From assembly GCA_900074885.1 (NCBI GenBank), contig FJUW01000003.1:248001-312000 (forward strand): a stretch of DNA of 64,000 nucleotides. The letters run 5' to 3'. The notes below the pieces were generated by a model. That model searched no databases, was not told the DNA's origin, and saw only the letters and a program-made list of their open reading frames with translations. The stretch is from Rhynchosporium graminicola (taxonomy: Eukaryota; Ascomycota; Leotiomycetes; Helotiales; Ploettnerulaceae). Positions within the stretch are counted from its first letter, which is position 1, and every line of letters begins with the position of its first letter. A program made the translations under genes and the position numbers. Below are positions 20,767-34,876 of this stretch, in pieces.

Positions 20767-23700
20767 GTTATTTAAGCGCAATCTATAATAAGTAGGAATT
20801 CCGACTAGTCGTCTTAATAGTAAGAGATAAAAAGTCATAATTAGTACTAGAGGTATTAGTTATAGATTTCTATTTAGCTATCTATTTATAAGTAGTCTAC
20901 TAAAGAAAGCTATCTTTTAATACTTAGAATCATATAAATAGCTATCTAAAAGCGTAAAACGAATTAAGGTCCTCTATTAGAGGTAATTATTAGTAGAGCT
21001 CCGAAATAGCAGTAGATATAGTATAAGTAGAGCTTTCTAAAGTCACGCGTATCGGAAGTCTTATAGTATAAGATACTAATTACTTATTTACTAAAACGAT
21101 CTATAAATACGAGAACGTTATTATAACTATATTTATCGCGATTAAAGCTATAGTAATTAACTATAATATACTCCTATAGGCGTAATAGCACTAGTAAGAG
21201 CTATAGGAGTCCGGGCTTCTTATCTCGTAGCACTTGAATTCGTTAGTAAGTATAATAGTTATAGTAATACTAGTTAATAGTTAAAGCGATTCTATACTAG
21301 TAATACTATAATAATAGGAGTTATAAGGTCTTCTTTATACTTAGATAAGTAGTATCTAATCGATCGTATACTTCGTATATAAGTAGTATGCGAAAGTATA
21401 AAACATTAAGTATAATTAATCTTCCTTTATAGAGTAAGAGATCTTTTTCTATAGTTAATTTTCCAGGAGTAGTACTAAGAGCTTATTTTCGCAGTACTTA
21501 AAGTAATAATATAGTACGATTAGTATCGAGTATTTACTATACTATAGAGAAAACTAGCGATAAGTTAGCAACTTCTAAGGCGTTAATAAGTTCAAAGCTA
21601 TCTATAAAGTTGGAACTATTCCGAAGGTTACTCGTAAGTAATACTAGATCGATTTAGTTTTCGCGTAATAATTATTATAAATATTAAGCTCTCTTAGCGT
21701 TATTTTAATCGTCTAATTCATCTGTTCTACAAGAGAGAGCGTTAGTAAGTAGATTATACTTCCCAGGTCGATAGGTAATTATAAAGTTATAATCTATAAG
21801 TAGCTCTACTTATCGTGCTTATCGTGCGTTTAATCGCTTAGAAGTTATAAAGTACTTAAGAGCTTTATAGTTAGTAATAACGCGGATCTAATATAATACG
21901 CCTACGAGTTCAGATCTCTAGTTACTAAAAGATCGTATAATTACGAGTATTTCCTTATAATAGATAATATAATTAAGCTTAGCTAGTAATATAGTCTTAG
22001 AGAAGTAAGCTACTAGGAACTAGTCTTTATTATATTATTACGATAGTATACCTGCTATTACTCCGTTACTAGCGTCTATTTCGATTATATAAAGTAGATC
22101 TTACTAATAATAGTAGAGAAGTAATACTAAAGTAAGAGTATACTTTAGGTAATTAAAAGCATCTTTATACTCTCTAGCGAACCGAAATAATACGTTATTT
22201 TTAGTAAGTTATATAAGAGGTTTCGCGATTATTCCGTAGTCTTTAATAAATCGCTAGTAGAAGTTATAAAAACCTAAGAACGATTATACGCCCTTAACTA
22301 TAGTTAGGTAGTTCTAAGACTGTATAATATTAACCTTTTCAAGGTCTACCTCGATTCCAGAAGTAGAGATAATAAATCTAAGGTATTTAGTATAAGTAAT
22401 ATTAAATTCATACTTCTTAAGGTTAGCTTATAATCTAGCGTCTTATAATCGTTATAGTACCTTATATACATATAATTAATACTATAGTAAGTCGTTAGAG
22501 TAGATCAGAATATTATCTAAATATACTATATAGAAGTCGTCCAGGTAGTCGAATAAGATATTATTCATATACCGCTAGTATATCGCAGGGCTATTAGTTA
22601 GACCGAATAGTAGCACCTTATATTTATACGCTCTATAGCGGGTCCGGAAGATCGTATACTCTTTAGAAGCTAGATCTATTCGAATTCGGTAGAAAGCTTA
22701 GCGAATATCTAGTTTAGTAAAGATCTTAGTAGTAGAGATTCTAGCTAGCGTTTCGTCGATTAATAGCAGTAGGTATTAATCCTTCCTCGTGAGGTTATTA
22801 AGTATACGAAAGTCTATATAGAACCGTAGACTTCTATTAGCTTTCTTAACGAAAAGAATAAGTATAGTGTATAGTACTTAAGAAGGTTTAATAAAACCTT
22901 TAGCTAAGTTATTAGTAATATACGCCTTTATTACTTCAAGTTCCTTAGCTAATATCTTATATAAGAGAGAGTATTTAAGGCTCTTTTCGGCCCCTTCCTT
23001 AAGCTCAATTCGATAATCGTATAAACGATAAGGAGGGAGAATATCGCTAGCTTCCTTAGAAAAGACGTATACCTACTAGATATACTCGTAAGGAATCCGT
23101 AGTTCTAAATCCAATTCGCTTAAGCTAATAGCAAATTACTAAGCGGTTTTATAGCGTTCCGTAAGGTCGATAGTTAAAGATATAATAGTAGTATTACGTT
23201 ACTAATCTGCGATTCGGTCGTTAAGAAGCTTATCTATCTCGTGAAGAGTAATAGAGAAGATCTTATTATTAGAAGACTTCTAGCGTTTATATAAGAGATA
23301 GAAAGCTAAGCTACTAATTATATAAATCTCTAGCGTAAGAAGCTCTTAGAGAGGTCTAAGCGCACGATAAGGTAGTCGTTATTAGTATTAGCGCTTCCGA
23401 AATGATATAGTAGCTATATTTATACCTAGAGTAGCTTCTATTAGTTCGCGAGACAGTATTCCTAGTAGCTATTAATCTATAGTATAAATTATATAAACGT
23501 AATCTTATACGTAAGTCTTTAACGTAGAGACTTCTAGTTAGGGTTAAAGTGAAGATTCACGCGGGATATAAGTAATAACGCTACTAAATCATATATACTT
23601 CGGACGTATATTAGTAGCTCTAGTATATAAAAGCTTATCTCTACTACTCTTTTCTTATTCTTTAGATAATAAAGACTTAAGCTCAGCGTATCTATAGGAA

Positions 23701-26100
23701 GTGATAGAAACGCTAGTAAAACGGTTCTCCCTAAGTAGTAATAATAGAGGAAGGTTCGTTACCTATAGTATACTCTCTAGGGGAGAGTTTTAGATATTCT
23801 TATATCTATAAGTCTCCCTAGAAATGCGTTTCCGAGCGTTTAGTAGTAGTCGTTTAATAACAGATATAGAGTTAGTAACTACTTGAATATTAATAAGAGA
23901 GCTAGCTGCGTTTCGCTATACCTTATACGCTTCTCATAACTAATTAAGGCGTTTATCTCGTTCGTTAGCGTCATGTTAATAGCGCTAGTAAGTATAATAT
24001 TTTCATAAGTCCTTAATTTCGATCGGAGAGCTATAAATATTACTAGGAGGAGTATATAATAGCTAAATAATCTATCGTTTAGAGGCATCTAAGAGTACTT
24101 AATATTCCGAAAGCTAAGTCCTTCCGAGTATAATACTATAGTTTCCGAGAGTAGTAATAAGAAAAGGGGTAAATACCTGAACACGGCGATCTACTATTAA
24201 GTTAAGTATTATATAGTAACTAATTATACTACTATTAACGCTATTAAAACCTTTAATAGGGATTACGTTTAGTAGGAGGTAAATTAAAGGTTTTAGAAAG
24301 AAGGAAAGAGATTTAAGAAAAGAATAATTAATGAAATAATATCTATTAGCTTTAGAATCAAGAAGTGTAAGTAGCTTATACGAAAGTCTATTCTTAGTAA
24401 GAGTAGCACGCGTAGTAAATAATTAACTACTAAGAAGCTTCGTAAGGTTAAGATATCGTATATCCTGTATACTACCTAGGAAAGAGTCTTTCCCTAAGCG
24501 TAATCTTTTACTAGTAGAAGTTTAATATACTCCTAAGTGTTATCGTACGTATCCTCGTCGTTATTATCTTCTGACTTACTATTAATATTATTATTAGTAT
24601 TAATCGCGTTAATATAATATAGAGTATTAGGTCGAGCTAACGATAAGCGTAAGTAAGAGGTCGGCGTAAAGTAACAAGGAGTATTCGCTAGCGATTATGC
24701 ACGAGGTATATTATTTCGTGCAGAGTATTAGTATAAGGAACTATTTTCCCGAGGGGGTATATTAGTAATAGTAGTAAAAGAGTCTTTTAGACTAAATTCA
24801 GTACAAGTCTTTAGAGGGTTAGAAGAAGAGGAGCTTTTATTGCGTCGTTAAGAGGTATTAATAAGGCGTTCCCGAGTCGCGCTAGCCTTAGTCGAAGACT
24901 CGGAATAGTAGGTCTTTTCGATAAATTAACCTTAATCTTCAGCTTATATAGCTTTAACGTATTCTTCTAGTGTTCTTAATATTCTATACTATTAGAAGAG
25001 CTATTTCCGAAGCTGTAAAAGTAGCTTCTTCTATAAGTCTATTTTCAGAGTCGATTAATTATTCATACTAGCTTTATAAGCTAGCGTACGAAACTCGTAG
25101 TAGAATATCTAGAAGGTCTACTTATAATCTATCCTTAGCGCTAAGTAGCTAGCTCTTACAGTTTATTAGTCGTATGGATTCGATAAGAAGGAGACAAGTT
25201 AAGTGATTATATTAGGTAAATCGATTATATTACTTTCCTTATTATATTCTAGTTCTAAGAACGAGAGTTCCAGGTAAGTTCTAGCTATTCCTTCCGTTTA
25301 ATTAAGTAACTAATCTTTATAGTGATCTTCGTTAAGGAAGTAGCTAGAGTAGCGCCGGAGGGCGTTACGTATCTATACTTCCTAGAGTTTTAGAGAGTAG
25401 TCGATTCTATTAGAGAGCTTATTTAGAAGGTTCGGAATCTTCTTAATACGCGTAGCGTATAATATTAATAATATTCCTCCGGTAGATTGTTCTCGATAGC
25501 GATTATTAAGCATAGGAGTAGTATTATCTTCCTTAATTAAGTATAGTAGTATTATACGCGATTAAACGTTATTAAATGATATAGACTTAATAGAACGCTA
25601 AGTAGTTAACTAGCGTAATTCCCAGAACTTATCCTATAACTAATATAGCTCTATAGATAGGTCTATATTTAATTATCTCTCCTCCGCGAGTTTTCTCTCT
25701 ACCTCTTATAGCTAGTAAGCGCGGTCTTCCTATAAGTTACTTATAGTTACTATTAATATAAGAGTATTATCGGGGAGGTTTAGTAACTCGGTAAGTTCAT
25801 TAATTATAATAGGAGTTAGAGAGCTTAACTCAGATAAGGTGTTATCGCGAGCACTCTCTACTATAGGGAGAGGTAGATTATAGTAAGTATTACGAGTCGC
25901 CGAGGAATAAGTAGAAATAGAGGGAGTTAGAGAACCGGTTATCGATTTATCGGACTTAGGTTACTTCTATTTAAGTGCTATTCTTCAAGTTTATACTTAG
26001 TATAAGCCTTCTCTGTATAGTATAGTCTCCTGCGTTTAGTAGCTCTAGGCATAGAGGTATAATATAGGTAGATATTTACTATCTTCCTAGACGTAAGTAA
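20767..26100 (-). pseudogene. A2 gag and main part of pol, degraded
   Basis: Reverse-complement counterpart of about 28.8-36.8 kb in A3 (after removing the duplication there). The RT region lies near 22.4-22.9 kb on the minus strand, with a YLDN box near 22510-22525. This copy has a single copy of the region that is doubled around the N in A3, which is useful as a control. Stops are TAA/TAG. The gag start lies close to 26030-26070. Confidence 0.75.
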
Positions 26101-26115
26101 AAGAGTTATAGATAA

Positions 26116-26182
26116 TATAACGCTTACTCTAGAAAGGTCTTAAAACTACCTTAGTAATAAGACCTTATATTGCTATGAATAT
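26116..26182 (-). repeat. 5' LTR of copy A2, first part (67 bp)
   Basis: Begins TATAACGCTTACTC, a mutated TGTGACGCTTGCTC, and is cut after AATAT by the family C insertion. The remaining 167 bp lie at 49248-49414. Confidence 0.88.
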
Positions 26183-26413
26183 TGTTACAGTCCATACCAT
26201 AACGGCCTCAGGCTCCTAGGCATTATAGCAGGCAGGGCTAGCGGAATGCGGTTAGTGCGTACTAGAGGATGATTAGTTAGTATAGCCCTACGGTTATACC
26301 TAGAGAGAGAGTCGAGAGTAGAAACCTCCTCTCTATCTTTTCTTCTTTTTACTTAGCGTACTCTTAAAGGCGAATATAACTTGTTATCTACTCCCTATGC
26401 CTCTACTATAATA
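26183..26413 (+). repeat. 5' LTR of family C element
   Basis: 231 bp, TGTTACAGTCCATACC to CCTCTACTATAATA. It is more mutated at its 3' end than the partner LTR, which ends CCTCTGCCGTAACA. Confidence 0.92.
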
Positions 26414-26799
26414 TAAGAAAAGATTAATTACCTCGCTAGGAAGTAATAATATCTATTTAGAAGCCTTAAAGCTAGTATTACTTTCTTAGTACGACTTCTA
26501 CGACTTCCACCCTACTTATACTCGATAACTTCGACTATACGCGCTATCTACTTCTATACCTTAGAAGTAGAGTATTTCAGAGAAAGCTGAACTCCCTCTC
26601 TTAATTAGTACTACCTCTATAGTATAATTCTACTGAAAAACCTTACTACGATATTTTTTGCGCTCTTAGCCTTATACTTAGCTTTACGTATCCTCGACCT
26701 TAAACCCTCCGAACCTCTACGACCTCTACGAAGCTCCCTCTTATAATTCTAACTCTATATATACTTATAAGAAGAGAACTCGATAGCCGAAGTAAAGTG

Positions 26800-28530
26800 A
26801 ACTCGTAAAAGGAATCTAAAGTGAACCTAATTAGTAACCTCCTAATACCTTAAATATATATTCTACTAAAGGACTTTAAGAATATACTTACTCTTACGCT
26901 ATATTAATCTTTACCTCTTTAAATAAGTTATTATTAAGCTTTAGGTCCTTCTTAAGCGCGTTTTTTAGCTATAGCGGGCCCTCTTATATATAACTGCGCC
27001 GAAGCACTCGAGAGCCCTTTATATTAGATAGACTCGGGTTCCCCGAATAGAAGAGGAAGAGCGAAAGCGCGCTAGCGGAGGATACTATTAGAGATATTAT
27101 TAAGAGTAATACTATTAAGGAAGAAACCGGTTCAGGGTCTGATAATAACGACTTCGAGGAAGCGGACGAGGAACTTATACCTCTAAAGTTAACTTTAACT
27201 ATCGACGCTACTACTGCCCTCTTACTTATATTACCTCTAATCTCTCTTACTTCGGAAATACGAAGTGCTATACTTACTCCTTAAACTAACTCTCCGCTAG
27301 AATATATTATAGCGCCTCTTAGTTTCTTAGATAAGTAGATATAAGTTATAAACGCTACTATTACTACTACTATAACTGCTACTCTCGCTCTAGAGGCTAA
27401 CGCTAATACTACTAGGAAGTCACGATCTCTTACTATAGACCTCTAACTTACTATAGATTACTTTCTTCCGAAACTCGATAATATTATAAAAGCTATCGAG
27501 TCTTATCGAGTTAAGTTCCCCTGCCTCCTTTTTACTAATTATAATAGTAAGATTAAGTACGATACGTAGAAGATAGATATAAAGCTCTTCTTAGAAGAAT
27601 ATTCCGGTAACTTCCTCGCTAGCGATATATAAGTTAAGGCTTACTTTAAGTGCACTAGAGGAGAAGCTAAGACTATTATCTTCTAATATATAGATACTAG
27701 CGCTAATAGCTAATTTAAGACCGCTTCTAATATCCTTAGAGGTTTAGACTAGCGCTTCTTTAATTATAATCGTATCTAGCGTGCTAAAGCTACTTATAAG
27801 AACCTAAAGATAGCTAGAAATATAACTTATAACTAGTTCTAAGTTAAGTTTACTAATCTCGCTACTATAAGTAAGATCTCTAGAGATAGATAGTTTAAGG
27901 ATATCCTTAAGAAGATCTCTCTTACGTTAAAAGCTTATATTATAGCTAAAAAATATAAGATAGATAATAATTATAACCTTCTCGACAAGTACTTAGCTAT
28001 TATAGATCGCGAGTCTTATAATATTACTACTAAGGAGAACCTTATTAAGAAGGCAGCTCTTGTTACTACTACTCCTATTAGAACTCCAAGTATCCTTAAG
28101 AGAGAGACCTCCTTTAGTATCGAACGTGCTACTAAGAGTAGCTCCTAGATTAACGATCGTGCTGCTAAGTTAGCTATACGATTCACTCCTAAGACTATCT
28201 CACGAGTACCTCGTACTCTTACTACTACTAATACTTATCGCCTTTATAAGAAGGAAAGTTATTAGGCTCGTAAATGCCCTAACGCTATAAAGATCGCTAA
28301 GATAACCGGCTAGACTATAGAAGATATCGCCGCTATATATAGCGCGGAGAAGAATAATAATAAGGATAGCTTATAACTTATTAAGATCGATAAGCTATTA
28401 GGAAACTCTTAAGCTATAGAATAGTCTCCTCTTATAGTAAATACCTCGATTTATAGAAAGACTTAAATACTAATTTCCGTTCTCTTACTAGAAAGAACTA
28501 ATTCCTAGTTAATATTAAATTAGAAAGAAA
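26800..28530 (+). pseudogene. degraded gag of family C element
   Basis: A forward gag-like frame is readable from about 27.3 kb with TAA/TAG interruptions. Near its end, 28234-28281 encodes TYRLYKKESY-ARKCPN, which fits a CCHC zinc knuckle in which Cys codons became Tyr and CAG became TAG. Boundaries are approximate. Copy A3 inserted just after it at 28531-28535. Confidence 0.65.
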
Positions 28531-28535
28531 TAAAT

Positions 28536-28770
28536 TGTGACGACTGGTCAGGTTTGGAGGTCTCTTCCTATTAGTAGAAACACTTACTGCTAAGCGAGAT
28601 TACACGAGTAGAGTTTGAGAGCCCCTTTTCATATATATACTTCTATTCTCTCTCTACTTCTTTACTCCTTAGTTATAGATTCTCAAGTGATTCTTACTAC
28701 TTTATATTTATAGTAATATAAGGTCTTATTACTCAGGTAGTTTTAAGACCTTTCTAGAGTAAGAATTATA
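28536..28770 (+). repeat. 5' LTR of copy A3 (family A)
   Basis: 235 bp, begins TGTGACGACTGGTCAGG and ends GTAAGAATTATA (mutated GCAAGCGTCACA). Confidence 0.92.
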
Positions 28771-28833
28771 TTATCTATAACTCTTTTACCTACGTCTAGG
28801 AAGACAATAAATATCTACTCATATCATACCTCT

Positions 28834-30400
28834 ATGCCTAGAGCTACTAAACGCAGGAGACTACGCTATATAGAGAAGGCCTATACTAAGTATAAACTTA
28901 AAGAATAGCACCTAAACCGAAGTAACCTAAGTCCGATAAATCGACTACCGGTTCTCCGACTCCCTCTACCTCCTATTCTTCGGCGACTCGTAATACTCGC
29001 CGTAACCCACCTCTCTCTATAGTAGAGAGTACTCGCGATGACGCCTCGTCCGAGTTGAGCTCCCTAACTCCTACTATAATTAACGAACTTACCGAGTCGC
29101 TAAACCTCCCCGATAATACCTCTATATTAATAGTAACTATAAGTAACTTATAGGAAGACCGCGCTTACTAGCTATAAGAGGCAGAAAGGAAGCTCGCGGA
29201 GGAGAGATAATTAAACGCTGACTTATCTGCAGAACTACGCTAGTTACGGGATAAGTTCCTAGAACTACGCTAGTTAACTACTTAGCGCTCTACTAAGTCT
29301 ATATCGTTTAATAACGTTTAATCGCGTATAATACTACTACTATTAATTAAAGAAGATAACGCTACTCCTACGCCTAATAATCGTCGTCGAGAATAATCTA
29401 CTAGAGGAATATCGTTAATATTATACGCTACGCGTATAGAGAAGATACCGAACCTTCTAAATAAGCTCTCTAATAGAATCGACTACTTTCTAAAACTCTG
29501 GGAAGTGCAGATACGTAACGCCCTCCGGCGCTACTCTAGCTACTTTATCGATAAAGATTACTGTAAAGATTAGTTACTTAACTAAACAGAAGGAATAGCT
29601 AGAACCTACCTAGAACCCTTATTCTTAGAACTAGAATATAACGAAGAAAGCAGTATAATCGATTCACTCGATATAATCACTTAACTCGTCTCCTTCTTAT
29701 CTAATCCACATGACTAATAAACTATAAGAGCTAGCTACTCCGCGCTAAAGATAGATTATAAGTAGACCTTCTAGACGTTCTACTACGAGTTTCGTACGCT
29801 AGCTCGTAAAGCTAGAGTAAATGATCAATCGACTCTGAAAATAGACTTATAAGAGAAGCTACCTATATAGCTACGGAAATAGCTCTTCTAATAGTACCGA
29901 ACGTTAAGGACACTGGAAGAATACGTTAAGGCTATATAAGCTAAAGACTAAGGTTAATTCATTGAAAAGACCTACTATTCCGAGTCTTCGGCTAAGGCTA
30001 GCGCGACTCGGGAACGCCTTATAAATACCTCCTCCTAGCGCCGTAGTACTAACTCCTCTTTTTATCCGCAAATTAGTCTTCCTACGCCTGAGAACACTAG
30101 TACGACTAGTAAACAAGTACTATACTCTATACGAAATAATACGCCTCGTATATAATCGCCGGCGAATACTCCTTATCACTTTACGCTTACTTTATATCTA
30201 CGCTTATCGTTAGCTCGACTTAATACTCCGTATCGAATTAACGCAATTAACGCTAATAACGACGTTTATAGCGAGTCAGAAGATAATAACGACGAAGAGA
30301 CATACGACGACACCTAGGAGTATATTAAACCGCTAGTAAAAGACTACGCCTAAGGAAAGACTCTTTCCTAGATAGTATATGAGATATGCGATATCTTGAC
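28834..30400 (+). pseudogene. degraded gag of copy A3
   Basis: ATG at 28834 opens a short basic stretch MPRATKRRR, 63 bp after the 5' LTR. The frame is lost early through TAA/TAG and apparent frame changes. The downstream part, from about 29404, lies in the segment that is doubled around the N. A minus-strand 70-codon ORF at 29904-30116 in this stretch is a shadow. Confidence 0.6.
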
Positions 30401-32138
30401 CTTACGAAGCTTCTTAGTAGTTAATCGTTTACTACACGTGCTACTCTTACTAAGAATGGACTCTCGTATAAGCTACCCGCACTTCTCGATTCTGAAGCTA
30501 ATAGATACTATTTTATTAATTGTTCTTTTCTCAAATCCCTCTCCTTCTTCTTAAAACCTTTAATTCACCCTCTACTAAACGCAATTCCTATTAAAGGCTT
30601 CAATAGCGTTAATAGTAGTACTATCAGTTACTATACGATACTTAATTTAATAGTAGATCGTCGCGTTTAGGCATTTACCTCCTTTCTTATTACTACTCTC
30701 GGAAACCACAGTATCATACTCGGAAGGACCTGGCTTTCGGAACATCAAGTACTCTTAGATACTTCTAAACGACAGATTATTTAGCCACTATATACTCCTC
30801 CTAGTAATATTTATAGCTCTCCGATCGAGATCAAGGACTTACGTAAATACTGTACTTACTAGCGCTACTAATATAACGCTAACAAACGAAACGAACGCCT
30901 TAATCAGTTCTAGGAAGCGTACAAGGAATAGCGAAGCGTAGCTAACTCTCCTATTAATATTCGAGCTATTATTAACTCTATCTCTATTATTAAACGACTA
31001 TTACTAGCTCGGAAGCGCACTTCTAGGGAGACTTATAGCTATAAAAACATCTAAAACTCTCCCCTAGAGAGTATTCCACAGGTAACTAACCCTCTATTAC
31101 TACTGCCGATTAGTTAGGACTATTTCTCTAGCGTTTATACTACTTATTATAAATATAACGAGCTTAAGTGTTTATTATCTAAAGAATAAGAATAGAGTAG
31201 TAAAGAGAGGTCTTTATACTCTAGAGAGACTACTAATATATAGCCGAAGTGCGTATGATTTAGTAACGTTATCGCCTATATCTCGCGTGAATCTCTACTT
31301 TAACCCTAATTAGAAGTCTCTATATTAAAGACCTACGTATAAGACTATACCTATATAATTCATACTATGGACTAATAGTTACTCGGAATACTGTCTCGCG
31401 ATTCAACGGAAGCTACTTAAAGTATAAAAACAGCTACTATAATATTTCGGAAGCGATAAAGATCACCTCGTGTGCTCAGACCTCTTCTAGAGCCTCTTAC
31501 GCTAGAGATTTACGTAATTAGCAGCCTAGCTTTCTATCTCTTATATAAACGCTAGAAGTCTTCTAACGATAAGATCTTCTCTACTACCCTTCACGAGATA
31601 GATAAGCTTCTTAACGACCGAATCGTAGTTCAGTAACGCGATACTACTATTATATCTTTGACTATTGACCTTACGGAACGTCATAAAACCGCCTAATAAT
31701 TTACTATTAGCTTAAGCGAATTAGATTCAGAACTATAGATCCCTTACGAGTATAGCTAGTGGGTATACGTCTTTTCTAAGGAAGCTAGCGATATTCTCCC
31801 TCCTTATCGCTTATGCGATCACCGAATTGAGCTTAAGGAAGAGGCCGAGAAGAACTTTAAATACTCCCCCTTATATAAGATATTAGCTAAAGAACTTGAA
31901 GTCGTTAAGGCGTATATTACTAATAACTTAGCTAAAGGTTTTATCGAACCTTCTTAAGTACTATACGCTATACCTGTTCTTTTCGTTAAGAAAGCTAATA
32001 GAAGTCTAAGATTCTATATCGACTTTCGCGCACTTAATAACCTCACGAGGAAGGATTAATATCTATAACTATTAATCGATAAAACGCTAGCTAGAATCTC
32101 TACTACTAAGATATTCACTAAACTAGATATTCGCTAGG
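29404..32138 (+). repeat. first copy of a 2735-bp direct repeat ending at the N gap
   Basis: Aligns to 32142-34876 at a constant offset of 2738 with no indel that I can find. Differences are transitions concentrated in the first 600 bp, with two more single-base differences near 30060 and 30135; from there to the end the copies read identical. Confidence 0.9.
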
Positions 32139-32139
32139 N
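32139..32139. other. single N: contig join
   Basis: The only ambiguous base in the window. The sequence before it (ATTCGCTAGG) is the same as the end of the second repeat copy, and the sequence after it restarts 2.7 kb upstream in the element. Confidence 0.95.
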
Positions 32140-32141
32140 CG

Positions 32142-34876
32142 GAGGAATATTATTAATATTATACGCTACGCGTATAGAGAAGATACCGAACCTTCTAAAT
32201 AAGCTCTCTAATAGAATCGATTACTCTCTAAAACTCTAGGAAGTATAGATACGTAACGCCCTCCGGCGCTACTCTAGCTACTTTATCGACGAAGATTACC
32301 GTAAAGATTAGTTACTTAACTAAACGGAAGGAATAGCTAGAACCTACCTGGAACCCTTATTCTTAGAACTAGAATATAACGAAGAAGGCAGTATAATCGA
32401 TTTACTTAATATAATTACTTAACTCGTCTCCTTCTTATCTAATCTATACGACTAATAAACTATAAGAGCTAGCTACTCCGCGCTAAAGATAGATTATAAG
32501 TAGACCTTCTGGACGTTCTACTACGAGTTTCGTACGCTAGCTCGTAAAGCTAGAGTAAATAATCAATCGACTCTGAAAATAGACTTATAGGAGAAACTAC
32601 CTGTATAGATATAGAAATAGCTCTTCTAATAGTACCGAATATTAAGGATACTAGAAGAATACGTTAAGGCTATATAAGCTGAAGACTAAGGTTAATTTAT
32701 TGAAAAGACCTATTATTCCGAGTCTTCAGCTAAAGCTAGCGCGACTCGGGAACGCCTTATAAATACCTCCTCCTAGCGCCGTAGTACTAACTCCTCTTAT
32801 TATCCGCAAATTAGTCTTCCTACGCCTGAGAACACTAGTACGACTAGTAAACAAGTACTATACTCTATACGAAAAAATACGCCTCGTATATAATCGCCGG
32901 CGAATACTCCTTATCACTTTACGCTTACTTTATATCTACGCTTATCGTTAGCTCGACTTAATACTCCGTATCGAATTAACGCAATTAACGCTAATAACGA
33001 CGTTTATAGCGAGTCAGAAGATAATAACGACGAAGAGACATACGACGACACCTAGGAGTATATTAAACCGCTAGTAAAAGACTACGCCTAAGGAAAGACT
33101 CTTTCCTAGATAGTATATGAGATATGCGATATCTTGACCTTACGAAGCTTCTTAGTAGTTAATCGTTTACTACACGTGCTACTCTTACTAAGAATGGACT
33201 CTCGTATAAGCTACCCGCACTTCTCGATTCTGAAGCTAATAGATACTATTTTATTAATTGTTCTTTTCTCAAATCCCTCTCCTTCTTCTTAAAACCTTTA
33301 ATTCACCCTCTACTAAACGCAATTCCTATTAAAGGCTTCAATAGCGTTAATAGTAGTACTATCAGTTACTATACGATACTTAATTTAATAGTAGATCGTC
33401 GCGTTTAGGCATTTACCTCCTTTCTTATTACTACTCTCGGAAACCACAGTATCATACTCGGAAGGACCTGGCTTTCGGAACATCAAGTACTCTTAGATAC
33501 TTCTAAACGACAGATTATTTAGCCACTATATACTCCTCCTAGTAATATTTATAGCTCTCCGATCGAGATCAAGGACTTACGTAAATACTGTACTTACTAG
33601 CGCTACTAATATAACGCTAACAAACGAAACGAACGCCTTAATCAGTTCTAGGAAGCGTACAAGGAATAGCGAAGCGTAGCTAACTCTCCTATTAATATTC
33701 GAGCTATTATTAACTCTATCTCTATTATTAAACGACTATTACTAGCTCGGAAGCGCACTTCTAGGGAGACTTATAGCTATAAAAACATCTAAAACTCTCC
33801 CCTAGAGAGTATTCCACAGGTAACTAACCCTCTATTACTACTGCCGATTAGTTAGGACTATTTCTCTAGCGTTTATACTACTTATTATAAATATAACGAG
33901 CTTAAGTGTTTATTATCTAAAGAATAAGAATAGAGTAGTAAAGAGAGGTCTTTATACTCTAGAGAGACTACTAATATATAGCCGAAGTGCGTATGATTTA
34001 GTAACGTTATCGCCTATATCTCGCGTGAATCTCTACTTTAACCCTAATTAGAAGTCTCTATATTAAAGACCTACGTATAAGACTATACCTATATAATTCA
34101 TACTATGGACTAATAGTTACTCGGAATACTGTCTCGCGATTCAACGGAAGCTACTTAAAGTATAAAAACAGCTACTATAATATTTCGGAAGCGATAAAGA
34201 TCACCTCGTGTGCTCAGACCTCTTCTAGAGCCTCTTACGCTAGAGATTTACGTAATTAGCAGCCTAGCTTTCTATCTCTTATATAAACGCTAGAAGTCTT
34301 CTAACGATAAGATCTTCTCTACTACCCTTCACGAGATAGATAAGCTTCTTAACGACCGAATCGTAGTTCAGTAACGCGATACTACTATTATATCTTTGAC
34401 TATTGACCTTACGGAACGTCATAAAACCGCCTAATAATTTACTATTAGCTTAAGCGAATTAGATTCAGAACTATAGATCCCTTACGAGTATAGCTAGTGG
34501 GTATACGTCTTTTCTAAGGAAGCTAGCGATATTCTCCCTCCTTATCGCTTATGCGATCACCGAATTGAGCTTAAGGAAGAGGCCGAGAAGAACTTTAAAT
34601 ACTCCCCCTTATATAAGATATTAGCTAAAGAACTTGAAGTCGTTAAGGCGTATATTACTAATAACTTAGCTAAAGGTTTTATCGAACCTTCTTAAGTACT
34701 ATACGCTATACCTGTTCTTTTCGTTAAGAAAGCTAATAGAAGTCTAAGATTCTATATCGACTTTCGCGCACTTAATAACCTCACGAGGAAGGATTAATAT
34801 CTATAACTATTAATCGATAAAACGCTAGCTAGAATCTCTACTACTAAGATATTCACTAAACTAGATATTCGCTAGG
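32142..34876 (+). repeat. second copy of the 2735-bp direct repeat
   Basis: Same as 29404-32138 at offset 2738, continuing without break into the rest of pol (CGTTCTACCGAATTCG). Copies A2 and A0 show no such doubling. Confidence 0.9.

Noticed and set aside
23879..24088. Minus-strand 69-codon ORF inside A2
   Set aside because: It is out of frame with the element's pol and gives no retroelement motif; a shadow created by loss of stops in AT-rich DNA.
29904..30116. Minus-strand 70-codon ORF in A3 gag, considered as another antisense accessory gene
   Set aside because: It lies in gag rather than between pol and the 3' LTR, and it is not part of a longer frame with only TAA/TAG stops.
29404..34876. 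Genuine tandem duplication inside element A3
   Set aside because: The N at the exact junction, the absence of indels, near-identity, and the lack of doubling in A2 favour an assembly overlap; kept as a finding to test.
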